64,000 bases of DNA, taken from positions 62,001 to 126,000 of the forward strand of contig CAMCZG010000001.1 in assembly GCA_945886445.1 (NCBI GenBank), read 5' to 3'. The notes under the pieces were generated by a model, which saw only the letters and a list, made by a program, of their open reading frames with translations, ran no database searches and was not told the origin of the DNA. The stretch comes from Bifidobacterium breve. GTDB taxonomy: Bacteria > Actinomycetota > Acidimicrobiia > Acidimicrobiales > Ilumatobacteraceae. This document shows positions 41,235 through 50,662 of this stretch, piece by piece (position 1 is the first letter of the stretch; each line of letters begins with the position of its first letter). A program made the translations under genes and the position numbers.

Positions 41235-42395
41235 ATGTTGCGCTATCTCACTGCCGGTGAATCTCATGGTCAAGCCCTCGTCGTTATTGTGGAAGGGCTT
41301 CCTGCAGGGTTGCCCGTCACCATGGAAGACATCCAAGAGGAAATGGGTCGCCGGCGCTTGGGTTTTGGCCGAGGGCCACGTCAGCGTTTCGAAGTCGATG
41401 AAATTTTGCTTCTCGGTGGTGTTCGCCATGGGCGCACCCTGGGTTCGCCCGTTGCAATTCAAATTCAAAACACTGAATGGTTTCGCAGCGATAAATGGCA
41501 CGAAGAGATGTCTCCTGCACCTGGTCAAACGAAAGATCCACTCACACAGCCGCGCCCTGGTCACGCCGACCTCGCGGGAATGCAAAAATATGGATTCACC
41601 GATGCTCGCGATGTTCTTGAACGGGCAAGCGCTCGCGAAACTGCAGCACGTGTAGCTGCCGGAGCTCTTGCGAAGCTTCTTTTGCGTTCCATTGGCGTTG
41701 AAGTGCTTTCTCATGTCATTCAAATGGGTGACGTGCGGGCCCCTTCACAGGTGCGACCCACCATGTCCGACCTTGCTGCAGTCGACGAAAGTCCTGTGCG
41801 CTGTTTCGACGCATCGGTTGAAGCGCGCATGGTGACGGCAATTGAAGACGCTGCGCGTGAAGGCGACAGCCTCGGTGGAGTAGTTGAGGTTCTTGCTTAT
41901 GGCGTACCTGTAGGCCTGGGCAGTCATGTTCATTGGGACCGCAAGATCGACTCCATGTTGGCCCAAGCGGTCATGAGCATCCAGGCAGTTAAAGGTGTGG
42001 AAATTGGTGACGGATTTGAAGTTGCAGGCCGTCGAGGCAGCCAGGCCCACGATGCAATTGAATGGGATGCAACAAATGGTGCTTATCGTCGGCTCTCGGC
42101 GTTGTCCGGTGGTACTGAGGGCGGAATGACGACGGGTGAAATGGTTGTGGTGCGAGCTGCAATGAAGCCATTAGCCACGTTGAATAAGCCAACACTGCAA
42201 ACGGTCGACACTGTCACAAAAGAAAACACGGTGAGTTTCAAAGAGCGCACCGATGTCACTGCTGTGCCGGCCATGGGAGTGGTTGCAGAAACCATGGTTG
42301 CCTTAGTTCTTGCTGCTGAAGCGCAAAGGAAATTCGGTGGTGACTCCGTTGCGGAATTCCAAAGGAATCATCGGTCCTTTATTGAGTCGTTGTGA
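41235..42395 (+). CDS. aroC: Chorismate synthase
   Basis: FMN-dependent last step of the shikimate pathway, turning EPSP into chorismate. The 386-residue protein starts [20 protein letters not shown], with [49 protein letters not shown], the [11 protein letters not shown] segment and TEGGMTTGE, all family-defining. The ATG 41235 start is exact for the conserved N-terminus; a longer frame overlapping aroE is rejected. aroK overlaps its end by GTGA. Confidence 0.97.
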   Translation: MLRYLTAGESHGQALVVIVEGLPAGLPVTMEDIQEEMGRRRLGFGRGPRQRFEVDEILLLGGVRHGRTLGSPVAIQIQNTEWFRSDKWHEEMSPAPGQTKDPLTQPRPGHADLAGMQKYGFTDARDVLERASARETAARVAAGALAKLLLRSIGVEVLSHVIQMGDVRAPSQVRPTMSDLAAVDESPVRCFDASVEARMVTAIEDAAREGDSLGGVVEVLAYGVPVGLGSHVHWDRKIDSMLAQAVMSIQAVKGVEIGDGFEVAGRRGSQAHDAIEWDATNGAYRRLSALSGGTEGGMTTGEMVVVRAAMKPLATLNKPTLQTVDTVTKENTVSFKERTDVTAVPAMGVVAETMVALVLAAEAQRKFGGDSVAEFQRNHRSFIESL

Positions 42396-42955
42396 ACAGT
42401 GCGCCTATTCCGGTGCATCATGTTGTTCTCATTGGGTTAATGGGCACAGGTAAAAGTACGGTTGGGCGTGTCTTGGCGAAGGAACTAGATCGAGACTTTG
42501 TCGATACCGATGCTGCCATCGAGCGAGATGCGCAAAAAGATATCGCTCATATTTTTACTGAAGATGGCGAAGACTATTTTCGCTCACAAGAAATTGCGAA
42601 ACTCACAGAGCTTCTCAACGAAGGGCGTCCTCTTGTTATTTCTACTGGTGGTGGAATTCTTGAATCTGTGAAGTGCCGAACACTTCTTGCAGAAAAAAAG
42701 AGTGAGGGAACCTTGGTCGTTTGGCTACAGGCTTCTCTAGACATCATGCTTGAACGTACGGCCCGTTCTCCGCACAGGCCGTTGTTGGCTCAGGCCAAAG
42801 GAAAAGGCGCACGCGAAGACATCTTGAAGTCGCTGGAGGCTCGAAGGGCTCCTTGGTACGGCGAGGCCGCCGATTTGGAAATTTCCACCGACACAATGTC
42901 GATTCAACGTATTGTGAGAACCGTGATATCAACTATCAATTATTCTGCGTTGTGA
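42392..42955 (+). CDS. aroK: Shikimate kinase
   Basis: Phosphorylates shikimate with ATP, 187 aa. The P-loop is [17 protein letters not shown], shikimate-binding residues are the Asp pair in FVDTDAAIE, the Arg of YFRSQE, and the GGG of ISTGGGILE; the lid contains RPLLAQ. A slightly longer N-terminus than usual ([11 protein letters not shown]) precedes the P-loop. GTG 42392 overlaps the aroC stop, and aroB follows after 7 bp, an arrangement shared with mycobacteria. Confidence 0.96.
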   Translation: MNSAPIPVHHVVLIGLMGTGKSTVGRVLAKELDRDFVDTDAAIERDAQKDIAHIFTEDGEDYFRSQEIAKLTELLNEGRPLVISTGGGILESVKCRTLLAEKKSEGTLVVWLQASLDIMLERTARSPHRPLLAQAKGKGAREDILKSLEARRAPWYGEAADLEISTDTMSIQRIVRTVISTINYSAL

Positions 42956-42962
42956 GCACCAT

Positions 42963-43997
42963 ATGAGCCTGAATTCATTGCCATCCATTCAAGAAGTCCT
43001 CGTGCCGCTCGGCGAGCGGTCATATAGCGTTTTCGTGGGAAAGGGTGCTGTCTCTCACATCCATCAGCTCTTGCCACAGTCGGCTAAGCGTGCAGTCGTG
43101 GTCACCCAGTCTGGAATTGCAGCCATACCCGATTTGGAAATTCCTACACTCACTATTCATATACCTGCTGGTGAAGAACATAAATCTTTATCAACTATTG
43201 AAGATCTGTGTCGCCAATTTGCGCAGTTTGGACTCACGCGCAACGACGTGGTTATTGGTGTAGGCGGTGGGTTGGTAACAGATGTCGCCGGATTCGCAGC
43301 GTCTTCCTATCATCGAGGTACTGCTGTAGTTCATGTGGCAACCACTCTTTTGGCCATGGTCGATGCTGCAATTGGGGGAAAGACGGGGGTCAACCTTCCT
43401 GAAGGCAAAAACCTTGTGGGTGCGTTTTGGCAACCCAGTGGAGTTGTTTGCGATACCAATTATTTAGACACGTTGCCAGAAAAAGAATTGCGTTGCGGCT
43501 GGGGAGAAGTGGCGAAGTATCACTTTCTCACTGGCGACGACATGCTCGCCCTTTCAGTTGACGAACGTATTGCACTCTGCGTGAAAATTAAGGCAGATAT
43601 TGTGGCAGCCGATGAACGTGAAGGCGGCATTAGGGCGTTGTTGAACTATGGCCATACGTTTGGTCATGCCATTGAAACCACCACGCACCACCAATATGCC
43701 CACGGTGAAGCCGTAGCAATTGGCTTGCTCTGTGCGGCGCATCTTGCTCACGTCTTGGGTCGTATTGATAGCGCAAGAGTGGAGCACCACTACAATGTCA
43801 TTCGCAAGTATGGCTTGCAAGCAGCTTTGCCCAGTGGTGTGAGTGCGCAAGAGTTTCTAGAAGTCATGGCACGAGACAAAAAAGCTATCGACGGACTCAC
43901 TTTTATTCTCGATGGACCAAAAGGCTTAGAAACAGTCTCGCCGGTTGCGCAAGAGTCGGTCGTTGAGGCTTTAAATCGCATGGCGACCAAGTCGTAA
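42963..43997 (+). CDS. aroB: 3-dehydroquinate synthase
   Basis: Second step of the shikimate pathway; NAD- and metal-dependent cyclisation of DAHP. The 344-residue protein has GGGLVTDVAGFAASSYHRG, TTLLAMVDAAIGGKTGVNLPEGKNLVG, RCGWGEVAKYHFL (metal Glu), LNYGHTFGHAIE and HGEAVAIG (metal His). The usual GGGVVGD is GGGLVTD here, a minor change. ATG 42963 lies 7 bp after aroK. aroQ starts 16 bp after its stop. Confidence 0.96.
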   Translation: MSLNSLPSIQEVLVPLGERSYSVFVGKGAVSHIHQLLPQSAKRAVVVTQSGIAAIPDLEIPTLTIHIPAGEEHKSLSTIEDLCRQFAQFGLTRNDVVIGVGGGLVTDVAGFAASSYHRGTAVVHVATTLLAMVDAAIGGKTGVNLPEGKNLVGAFWQPSGVVCDTNYLDTLPEKELRCGWGEVAKYHFLTGDDMLALSVDERIALCVKIKADIVAADEREGGIRALLNYGHTFGHAIETTTHHQYAHGEAVAIGLLCAAHLAHVLGRIDSARVEHHYNVIRKYGLQAALPSGVSAQEFLEVMARDKKAIDGLTFILDGPKGLETVSPVAQESVVEALNRMATKS

Positions 43998-44002
43998 AGA
44001 GG

Positions 44003-44008
44003 TACTCT
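44003..44008 (+). promoter_or_regulatory. Candidate -10 box of aroQ (leaderless)
   Basis: TACTCT ends 5 nt before ATG 44014, in the 16-bp gap after aroB. Confidence 0.35.
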
Positions 44009-44013
44009 GCATT

Positions 44014-44475
44014 ATGGCTCTCGAAAAAAATATGAAGTCGGTGCTTTTGTTGCACGGTCCCAACCTGCAGCTATTAGGTTCACGTGAACCCGAAATTTAC
44101 GGCTCTGCAACGCTCCTCGACCATGTTGCAACTGTGCGAAAAGCCGTCGAAGTGCTCGGCTGGTCGCTCACCGATATTCAGTCGAATAATGAAGCAGATC
44201 TTGTGGCTGCCATCCACGATGCGCGACAAAACCATGCGGCAATCATTATTAACCCCGGAGCCTTCACGCATTACTCCTGGGCAATTCACGATGCATTAAG
44301 TGCCTATAGCGGCCCCATCGTTGAAGTGCACTTGTCGCAGCCTCTGCGGCGTGAATCATGGCGCCATGTCAGTGTGGTCGCCCCGCTCGCAATAGGCACC
44401 ATCGCCGGCTTTGGGGCCGCAGGCTACGAGTTGGCCGTCGCTGGCTTATCTCATTATTTCCAGTCACATCACTAA
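44014..44475 (+). CDS. aroQ: Type II 3-dehydroquinate dehydratase, divergent active site
   Basis: Small dodecameric dehydratase of the shikimate pathway, 153 aa. Family landmarks: LLHGPNLQLLGSREPEIYG (with Arg24 and Tyr29), IQSNNEADLVAAIHDA, IIINPGAFTHYSWAIHDAL (Asn80), VEVHL, and FGAAGYELA. The motif normally reading SN(I/V)HxRE, whose His is the general acid, reads SQPLRRE at 108-114, so Asn and the catalytic His are Gln and Leu. Either another residue replaces it or the protein has reduced or altered activity. The position in an otherwise complete aroE-C-K-B cluster argues for a working enzyme. ATG 44032 is an alternative start. Confidence 0.88.
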   Translation: MALEKNMKSVLLLHGPNLQLLGSREPEIYGSATLLDHVATVRKAVEVLGWSLTDIQSNNEADLVAAIHDARQNHAAIIINPGAFTHYSWAIHDALSAYSGPIVEVHLSQPLRRESWRHVSVVAPLAIGTIAGFGAAGYELAVAGLSHYFQSHH

Positions 44476-45665
44476 TGCCTGTGCAAACTCTTTCACCAAT
44501 AAACGTTTCGCAGCGCATTAATGCTGTGCGCGAAGTACTGCACAACGCAGATACACCGTCACGTTGCGCAGCAGTTCTCATTACTTCAGCGGTCAATATT
44601 CGGTGGCTCACCGGGTTCACTGGCTCTGCTGGAATGGTGCTGGTGTCTGCACACCCCGAGGCGCCTTCATATCTCGTGACCGATGGTCGCTACATTGCGC
44701 AAGCAGAGCAGCAATTACGGGCTGGCAATTGTCCTGTGGAAATTGTGGAGAAACGTTCATTGAAAGAGCAATTGCAATTTGTTGTCAGCAAATTGCTCGA
44801 GAGTCGCGTTTCGGTAAAGCCAGGTTGCTTGGGTATCGAATCTCACGATGTCTCTGTTGAGATGCTGCAACAACTTGAAGCAGAAATGAATTCGCACGGC
44901 GCCACGCCCGGGGCATTCACATGGAATGCAATTCAAGAAGTTTTCATTGACTTGCGAAGGAAAAAATCAACTGCAGAATTGGAACGCATTACCCTGGCCG
45001 CATCAATTGCCGATGAAGCTCTGCACTCTGTGTTGCATCTTTTATTGCCAGGCATCTCGGAAGAGCAGTTTTGTTTACATCTCGATTACGCGATGCGGGA
45101 ATTGGGCGCACAAGATGTGAGCTTTCCGAGCATTGTTGCTTTCGGAGACAATTCTGCGCTTCCTCATCATCGTCCGAGTCGGAAAGTGCTGAATGAAGAT
45201 GAAGTAGTTGTTGTCGACTTCGGTGCCCTTGTCGATGGGTATCACTCAGATATGACTCGTTCATTTATTAGTACGAAGGGGTCAACGTCGCGCGGGAAAG
45301 AACTCATGGCGCGTTTTGATGCCGTGAAGCTCGCTTGTGAAGAAGGTGGCAAACTTGTAGCCCCTGGCGTGTCGGCTGCAAGCATCGACACCCGTTGCCG
45401 CGAGGTACTTGCGCAGGCAGGGCTGGAAAATGAACTAAATCATGGCGTTGGGCACGGGGTAGGGCTGCTCATTCATGAAGCGCCATGGATAAACCCAAGA
45501 TCTTTAGACGTTCTTTGCGAGAATGACGTGGTGACCGTAGAGCCAGGGGCGTATCGTATGGGGCTTGGCGGTGTACGTGTGGAAGACCTTTTCATCGTTA
45601 CCTCGGCAGGCCACGTCAACATATCTCGTAGCCCAAAAACACCATATTCAACACTGAACGTTTAG
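44475..45665 (+). CDS. M24B-family Xaa-Pro peptidase (PepP/PepQ type)
   Basis: Metallopeptidase expected to remove the residue before proline, 396 aa. The N-terminal creatinase-like domain has [17 protein letters not shown] and [10 protein letters not shown]; the catalytic pita-bread domain shows the dinuclear metal ligands Asp in [20 protein letters not shown] (two), His in [13 protein letters not shown], and Glu in [10 protein letters not shown] and VRVEDL. ATG 44475 overlaps the aroQ stop by one base (TAATG), so an earlier in-frame start is rejected. In mycobacteria pepQ sits between aroQ and efp, as here. Confidence 0.92.
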   Translation: MPVQTLSPINVSQRINAVREVLHNADTPSRCAAVLITSAVNIRWLTGFTGSAGMVLVSAHPEAPSYLVTDGRYIAQAEQQLRAGNCPVEIVEKRSLKEQLQFVVSKLLESRVSVKPGCLGIESHDVSVEMLQQLEAEMNSHGATPGAFTWNAIQEVFIDLRRKKSTAELERITLAASIADEALHSVLHLLLPGISEEQFCLHLDYAMRELGAQDVSFPSIVAFGDNSALPHHRPSRKVLNEDEVVVVDFGALVDGYHSDMTRSFISTKGSTSRGKELMARFDAVKLACEEGGKLVAPGVSAASIDTRCREVLAQAGLENELNHGVGHGVGLLIHEAPWINPRSLDVLCENDVVTVEPGAYRMGLGGVRVEDLFIVTSAGHVNISRSPKTPYSTLNV

Positions 45666-45673
45666 GAAAGATT

Positions 45674-46237
45674 ATGCCTTCAATTAGCACGAACGATTTC
45701 AAAAACGGCATCACGCTTGAACTCGACAACGGACTTTTCACTGTTGTGGAATTTCAACATGTGAAACCCGGTAAGGGTGGCGCCTTCGTGCGTACCAAGT
45801 TGCGTAACGTACGCAACGGTAACTTGTTAGAAAAAACGTTCAACGCTGGCATCAAGGTCGAGCAGGCCATTATTGATAAGCGTGACATGCAGTTCTTGTA
45901 CAAAGACGGTGAAGAATATGTGTTCATGGATACCGATTCGTACGACCAAACAAATGTTGGTCCAACTTCTCTTGGCGACGCAGTTGACTATCTCATCGAG
46001 TCTGCAGTTGTCATTATTGCTTTCCACGGAACCGAAATCGTTGGTGTTGAAATGCCTGCTTCGCTAGAACTACTCATTGCTGAAACTGACCCTGGCGTGC
46101 AGGGTGACCGCGTGTCGGGTGCTCGTAAACCAGCAACATTGCAAACTGGTAAAACTCTCCAAGTGCCTCTTTTCATTAACCCTGGTGACAAGGTCAAAGT
46201 CGACACCCGCAGCGGCGAATACATCACGCGCGTTTAA
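45674..46237 (+). CDS. efp: Translation elongation factor P
   Basis: Relieves ribosome stalling at polyproline, 187 aa, three beta-barrel domains. The modifiable loop reads [17 protein letters not shown], with Lys at the tip, so lysine-based (or no) modification is expected; no epmA or ymfI-like modifier lies in the window. The C-terminal [17 protein letters not shown] is invariant in the family. AGGAAAG precedes ATG 45674. nusB begins directly after its stop. Confidence 0.97.
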   Translation: MPSISTNDFKNGITLELDNGLFTVVEFQHVKPGKGGAFVRTKLRNVRNGNLLEKTFNAGIKVEQAIIDKRDMQFLYKDGEEYVFMDTDSYDQTNVGPTSLGDAVDYLIESAVVIIAFHGTEIVGVEMPASLELLIAETDPGVQGDRVSGARKPATLQTGKTLQVPLFINPGDKVKVDTRSGEYITRV

Positions 46238-46669
46238 ATGAAAAATGCATCCCCGAAAGGGAACTTCGCCTCAGGTCATGCTTCAGATGCTCGGGAACAG
46301 GCACTCATTTTGCTGTATGAAGCTGAATCACGCTCAATGTTGGTATCCGACGTGGTGCGCGAGCAGGTGGTAGTGCCCCATAGTGCCGCAGTTGCGCTTG
46401 CGCTAGGGGTAGAAGAAGCGCAGGTCACCTACGACGAGATGATCTCTTCGCGGGCCAAAGGTTGGCGCCTCGAGCGGATGCCCATGATCGACCGTGCAGT
46501 TCTGCGCTTGGCTCTGCACGAACTGCGGGAATTCCCCGATGTGCCCACTGCTGTAGTGATGAACGAGGCCATTGAACTCGCCAAACGCTTCTCAACAGAA
46601 GACTCAGGGCGTTTTGTGAACGGAATTCTGTCTGCTTTGCTCGAATCTGTTCGCCCAAATGCCAAATAA
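46238..46669 (+). CDS. nusB: Transcription antitermination factor NusB
   Basis: All-helical RNA-binding protein that acts with NusE in rRNA antitermination, 143 aa. Landmarks: SDAREQALILLYEAESRS, RLERMPMIDRAVLRLALHEL, DVPTAVVMNEAIELAKRFS and the terminal SGRFVNGILSALL. ATG 46238 abuts the efp stop with no gap. The first ~12 residues are poorly conserved and could be trimmed by a later start. The order pepQ-efp-nusB matches mycobacteria. A candidate pyr promoter follows. Confidence 0.95.
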   Translation: MKNASPKGNFASGHASDAREQALILLYEAESRSMLVSDVVREQVVVPHSAAVALALGVEEAQVTYDEMISSRAKGWRLERMPMIDRAVLRLALHELREFPDVPTAVVMNEAIELAKRFSTEDSGRFVNGILSALLESVRPNAK

Positions 46670-46673
46670 CTGC

Positions 46674-46679
46674 TAACCT
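46674..46679 (+). promoter_or_regulatory. Candidate promoter of the pyr operon
   Basis: TAACCT at 46674-46679 fits the -10 pattern; TTCGCC at 46650-46655 is a weak -35 candidate after an 18-bp spacer. Transcription would start near 46686, giving a leader of about 45 nt that begins just before the PyrR-binding hairpin. Confidence 0.4.
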
Positions 46680-46691
46680 GAAAGAAATTCA

Positions 46692-46726
46692 CCGTCAAAC
46701 GGGTCCTGAGAGGCTCGAACGGAAGG
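46692..46726 (+). promoter_or_regulatory. PyrR-binding RNA hairpin controlling pyrR translation
   Basis: The leader of pyrR contains GGTCCTGAGAGGCT (46702-46715), which fits the PyrR-binding consensus with UCCNGNGAGGYU. It folds as a hairpin: bases 46700-46705 pair with 46712-46717 around a CUGAGA loop; an A-rich bulge (46696-46699) and a lower stem CCGT (46692-46695) with ACGG (46719-46722) follow. The lower stem takes in the start of the Shine-Dalgarno GGAAGG (46721-46726), so PyrR-UMP binding should block translation initiation, the mode described for mycobacteria. There is no room for a terminator, which argues against the Bacillus attenuation mode. Confidence 0.8.
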
Positions 46727-46730
46727 CAAT

Positions 46731-47288
46731 ATGACGAATACAGAGAAGGCAGCCAGTGTGCTGACCAGCAACGATGTGCAGCGCGCAGTACGCCGCATCG
46801 CTCATGAAATTATCGAACATGTTGCCTCAGTGGCCGGTTCTCTCAGTTCTCCAGAAAAAATTGCCATCATGGGCCTCCAGCATGGCGGCGTGTGGCTTGC
46901 TGAAGCCATCTATTCCAACATCCTAGAAATACAACCCGATGCGCCTGTGGTGCTCGGATCCATCGACGTCAGCATGTACCGAGACGACATTGGGTTGCGA
47001 CCCACTCTAGAAGTAGCAACATCACATGTTCCCTGCAGTCTCGATGGGGTGTTGGTGGTGCTTGTCGACGATGTGTTGTTCACGGGGCGTACGGTACGCG
47101 CAGCACTCGACGCCCTCATTGAATTCGGTCGACCACAAGCCGTACGTCTGGCAGTGATGGTCGACCGCGGGCATCGGGAACTCCCTATACGACCCGATTT
47201 TGTGGGGAAGAATCTCCCTACTCACGTAAATGATGAAGTACTCGTGCGCATGTCGGGTGTAGAAATTTTTCCAGGAGTGCACGCATGA
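46731..47288 (+). CDS. pyrR: PyrR bifunctional regulator / uracil phosphoribosyltransferase
   Basis: RNA-binding regulator of pyrimidine genes with UPRTase activity, 185 aa. Phosphoribosyltransferase landmarks: the PRPP loop VVLVDDVLFTGRTVRAALDAL, DVSMYRDDIGLRP, and VMVDRGHRELPIRPDFVGKNLPT, the last being a PyrR signature. The N-terminal region (VRRIAHEIIEH) is typical. ATG 46731 has GGAAGG just upstream within the RNA hairpin described at 46692-46726, so the gene probably controls itself and the operon. pyrB overlaps its stop by 4 bp. Confidence 0.95.
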   Translation: MTNTEKAASVLTSNDVQRAVRRIAHEIIEHVASVAGSLSSPEKIAIMGLQHGGVWLAEAIYSNILEIQPDAPVVLGSIDVSMYRDDIGLRPTLEVATSHVPCSLDGVLVVLVDDVLFTGRTVRAALDALIEFGRPQAVRLAVMVDRGHRELPIRPDFVGKNLPTHVNDEVLVRMSGVEIFPGVHA

Positions 47289-48268
47289 AGCATCTCCTCT
47301 CAATGGACGACCTGTCGCTTAGTGAAGTGCAGCAGTTATTGTCGCTTGCCGACGAAATGAGTGAAATACAAAAGCGCTCTCAACCAAAAGTTCCTGCTCT
47401 ACGCCATAAAACAGTGGCAAGTCTCTTTTTTGAAGACAGCACGCGTACTCGGTTGTCGTTCGAGACGGCAGCTAAGCGGTTATCGGCCGACACCATGACC
47501 TTTAGCGCAGCATCGTCAAGCGTGAACAAGGGCGAGAGTTTGCGCGACACGGTAGAAACTCTGTCGGCGATGGGCGTAGACGCATTCGTGGTTCGTCATA
47601 AAACTGCTGGTTTGCCACTAGCTATGACCCAGTGGACGAATGCTCATATTGTGAACGCTGGCGATGGCGCACATCAACATCCCACTCAAGCCTTGCTCGA
47701 TGCATTTACGCTCACTCGTGCCCTGGAAATGGGCAATTCTCTTGCAGGCGTGCGCATAGCAATGGTCGGAGATATTCGCCATAGCCGAGTTGCGCGCAGC
47801 ACGGTGCGAGCTTTTGTTTTGCTCGGCGCCAAGGTCACCCTCGTTGCGCCAGCCTCGCTGTTGCCTCCGTCGCTCATTTATAGCAATGCCGCTCACACGA
47901 GCCATGAGTGGCCAGTTTCTGTATCGCATGAACTCGATGAAGTTCTTGGCGAAGTCGATGTTGTGTACCTCTTGCGCATGCAACACGAACGCATGAATGC
48001 AGCGTTTATCTCTTCAGTAGACGAATACGCACTGCATTTTGGTTTAACAGCACAGAGGTTGGCGAAACTCCCTAGTCACTTCAAGTTGATGCACCCCGGT
48101 CCCATGAATCACGGGGTGGAAATCGGTGTAGACCCAGCGTTGGTTCCTGGGTCACTCATTGCACAACAGGTAACCAACGGTGTGTCTATACGAATGGCTG
48201 TGCTGCTTTCACTACTTGGTCCCGCAGCTTCAAGTGAAACGACGAAAGAAGAGAGAGATGTCTCATAG
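47285..48268 (+). CDS. pyrB: Aspartate carbamoyltransferase catalytic subunit
   Basis: Transfers carbamoyl from carbamoyl phosphate to aspartate, 327 aa. The carbamoyl-phosphate motif is FFEDSTRTRLSFETAAKRL, followed by VVRHKTAG, the HPTQALLDAFTL segment, GDIRHSRVARS, and MHPGPMNHGVEI with VTNGVSIRMA at the end. No regulatory chain (pyrI) is present, the norm for this group. It overlaps pyrR by 4 bp and pyrC by 11 bp. Confidence 0.97.
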   Translation: MKHLLSMDDLSLSEVQQLLSLADEMSEIQKRSQPKVPALRHKTVASLFFEDSTRTRLSFETAAKRLSADTMTFSAASSSVNKGESLRDTVETLSAMGVDAFVVRHKTAGLPLAMTQWTNAHIVNAGDGAHQHPTQALLDAFTLTRALEMGNSLAGVRIAMVGDIRHSRVARSTVRAFVLLGAKVTLVAPASLLPPSLIYSNAAHTSHEWPVSVSHELDEVLGEVDVVYLLRMQHERMNAAFISSVDEYALHFGLTAQRLAKLPSHFKLMHPGPMNHGVEIGVDPALVPGSLIAQQVTNGVSIRMAVLLSLLGPAASSETTKEERDVS

Positions 48269-49571
48269 CAAATCCGTTCTCATTATTGGTGGAACAGTCG
48301 TCAATACTTCGGGTGAAGTACTTGCCGACGTCATGATTGACCAAGGGGTTGTGCAAGAAGTCGGACCAAACATTTCTGCGAAGTATGCCGCTGAAAATGA
48401 AGGTGGACCACGGCGCATCGATGCAACTTCTTGCGTAGTTACTTCAGCATTTGTAGACCTGCACACTCACCTGCGTGAGCCCGGCCGCGAAGAATCAGAA
48501 ACCATAGAGACAGGGTCCCGTGCAGCAGCGCTTGGTGGCTACGGGGCTGTCATAGCCATGCCAAATACCGAGCCGGCACAAGATTCAGTTGCAGTGGTGG
48601 AGTTTGTGCGGATGCAAGGGGAGCGTGCCGGCTTGGTCGATGTGGTTCCGTCTGCGTGTATCACCGTGAATCGCAGTGGCTTGCAACTCAGCCCGTTTCA
48701 TTCGCTGGCGCAAAACGGAGTGACTCTGTACACCGACGATGGCAATGGGGTGCAAGATCCGGTCATCATGCGCCGAGCAATGGAATACGCCAAAGAGCTC
48801 AACATCACCCTCATGCAACATTGCGAGGTCTCTCGACTCACCGAAGGCGCAGTGATGCACGAGGGTTGCTGTTCTTCTCACCTCGGGCTGCCAGGTTGGC
48901 CATCAATCGCAGAAGTTTTGATGCTGCAACGTGATCTTGAGCTAGTGCGAGAAACGGGTGCGAAAATGCACTTTCTGCATCTGTCCACTGCGCGCAGTGT
49001 GGAACTCGTGCGCCAGGCGAAAAATGAAGGCTTGCCCATCACGGCCGAAGTGACTCCGCATCACTTTTCTCTCACTGATGAAAAGCTGTCTGGGTTCAAC
49101 ACTGTGTTCAAAGTAAATCCACCATTACGCACCATGGAAGATATTGAAGCACTGCGTGCGGGGATGCAAGACGGAACAATTGACGCCATTGCTACCGATC
49201 ATGCTCCACATGCGGCGCATCTGAAAGATCAAGATCTCCAAGCAGCGCCACCGGGAATGTTGGGCTTGCAAAGTGCGCTCGGTGTGGCAATGAAGTACTC
49301 GGGTTGTTCAGTTCAACGAGTAATTGAGTTGATGTCTTGGGCTCCTGCTCGTATTGCTGGTCTCACTGCTCGCCAAGGAAATTCTGTTGCCTCTGGCAAC
49401 ATCGCAAACCTCGTCGTTTTCAACCCAGCAGCACAATGGGAACAATCTCTCGATCAGATCGTGAGCAAAAGTCAAAACACCCCTTATCTCGGACTCCCAT
49501 TGCAAGGTCAAGTGCAATGTGTTCTGCGAGATGGAAAAGTCATAGTAGAAGCAGGAGTAGTAACAAAATGA
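48258..49571 (+). CDS. pyrC: Dihydroorotase, class I
   Basis: Cyclises carbamoyl-aspartate to dihydroorotate, 437 aa. The zinc-binding DLHTHLREPGREESET, VIAMPNTEPAQDS, MQHCEVSR, FLHLSTARSVEL, AEVTPHHFSLTDE and ATDHAPHA segments define the class I (PyrC type 2) enzyme. ATG 48258 has GAGAGAG just upstream and overlaps pyrB by 11 bp; a longer in-frame start inside pyrB is rejected. carA overlaps its stop (ATGA). Confidence 0.96.
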   Translation: MSHSKSVLIIGGTVVNTSGEVLADVMIDQGVVQEVGPNISAKYAAENEGGPRRIDATSCVVTSAFVDLHTHLREPGREESETIETGSRAAALGGYGAVIAMPNTEPAQDSVAVVEFVRMQGERAGLVDVVPSACITVNRSGLQLSPFHSLAQNGVTLYTDDGNGVQDPVIMRRAMEYAKELNITLMQHCEVSRLTEGAVMHEGCCSSHLGLPGWPSIAEVLMLQRDLELVRETGAKMHFLHLSTARSVELVRQAKNEGLPITAEVTPHHFSLTDEKLSGFNTVFKVNPPLRTMEDIEALRAGMQDGTIDAIATDHAPHAAHLKDQDLQAAPPGMLGLQSALGVAMKYSGCSVQRVIELMSWAPARIAGLTARQGNSVASGNIANLVVFNPAAQWEQSLDQIVSKSQNTPYLGLPLQGQVQCVLRDGKVIVEAGVVTK

Positions 49572-50662
49572 GTGCGCCGAATGGTTTTACAGATGGGCAC
49601 CTCGTGCTCGCTAACGGCGAAGTATTTGAAGGTGAAGTGTTTGGAGCACTGCCTGAGTCGGGCATTTCTGCTGGCGAAGTTGTTTTCAACACCGCAATTA
49701 CCGGGTATCAAGAAATTATTACCGACCCTTCTTATGCCGGGCAGATCATTACCTTTACGCAGCCTCATATAGGGAACTACGGAACTGTTGATGTAGATAA
49801 CGAATCGGTGAGGCCCTTTGCTCGCGGTGTGGTCATGCGCCAAATGGCGCGTCGTCATAGCAACTGGCGCGCACAAGACTCGCTGTTGTCGTCGCTGCAA
49901 CGCTGGGGGATTCCCGCAATTGGCGGAATCGATACGCGACGCCTTACACGCATTTTGCGTGATGCCGGTGCAATGAGTGGTTCTTTTGGAACTGCCGATC
50001 CGAAAATACTTTTACAATCTGCACAAAGCGAAAAAGGTACGGCAGGGGTCGATCTTGTTTCTCAAGTCACCACACAGTCGGCCTATGAAATGGGTTCAGG
50101 CAAATACAAAGTGGTGGCCTATGACTTTGGAATCAAATCAACCATTGTGAATTGTCTTGCCGAAATTGCCACCGTACGTGTTGTGCCTGCCCATACCAGC
50201 GCTGAAGAAGTGTTGCAGATGAAACCCGACGGTGTCTTTTTGTCGAACGGTCCGGGCGATCCGGAAATGGTGAATACTGCAGTGCAATCCATCAAAGATC
50301 TACTGGAAAAGGGCGTACCCATTTTTGGAATTTGCCTTGGTCATCAACTACTGGCGCGAGCAATAGGCGCTAAAACCTACAAACTCCCATTTGGCCACCA
50401 TGGTGGCAACCACCCGGTAAAACGTCTCGAAACAGGCACTGTAGAAATCACCAGTCAAAATCACAATTTCTGTGTCGATGAGAAATCTCTTGCTCAACTC
50501 ATCGATGTCACGCATATCAACCTCAATGATGAAACAAATGAGGGAATGAGAGTGCGCGGTGCAAGGGCGTTCAGCGTTCAGTACCACCCTGAGGCGGGTC
50601 CGGGACCTCACGATTCAAGATATCTCTTTAACCAGTTTGCCAATGTTATGGACGGAAAGTAA
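49568..50662 (+). CDS. carA: Carbamoyl phosphate synthetase small subunit
   Basis: Glutaminase subunit feeding ammonia to CarB, 364 aa. The N-terminal domain has [20 protein letters not shown] and [10 protein letters not shown]; the class I amidotransferase domain has [12 protein letters not shown], the nucleophile Cys in [26 protein letters not shown], and the His-Glu pair in [16 protein letters not shown] 49568 overlaps the pyrC stop; the longer upstream frame inside pyrC is spurious. It overlaps carB by one base (TAATG). Confidence 0.97.
   Translation: MSAPNGFTDGHLVLANGEVFEGEVFGALPESGISAGEVVFNTAITGYQEIITDPSYAGQIITFTQPHIGNYGTVDVDNESVRPFARGVVMRQMARRHSNWRAQDSLLSSLQRWGIPAIGGIDTRRLTRILRDAGAMSGSFGTADPKILLQSAQSEKGTAGVDLVSQVTTQSAYEMGSGKYKVVAYDFGIKSTIVNCLAEIATVRVVPAHTSAEEVLQMKPDGVFLSNGPGDPEMVNTAVQSIKDLLEKGVPIFGICLGHQLLARAIGAKTYKLPFGHHGGNHPVKRLETGTVEITSQNHNFCVDEKSLAQLIDVTHINLNDETNEGMRVRGARAFSVQYHPEAGPGPHDSRYLFNQFANVMDGK

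Noticed and set aside
41121-41723. 200-codon minus-strand frame opposite aroE/aroC
   Set aside because: No motif; both plus-strand genes are certain.
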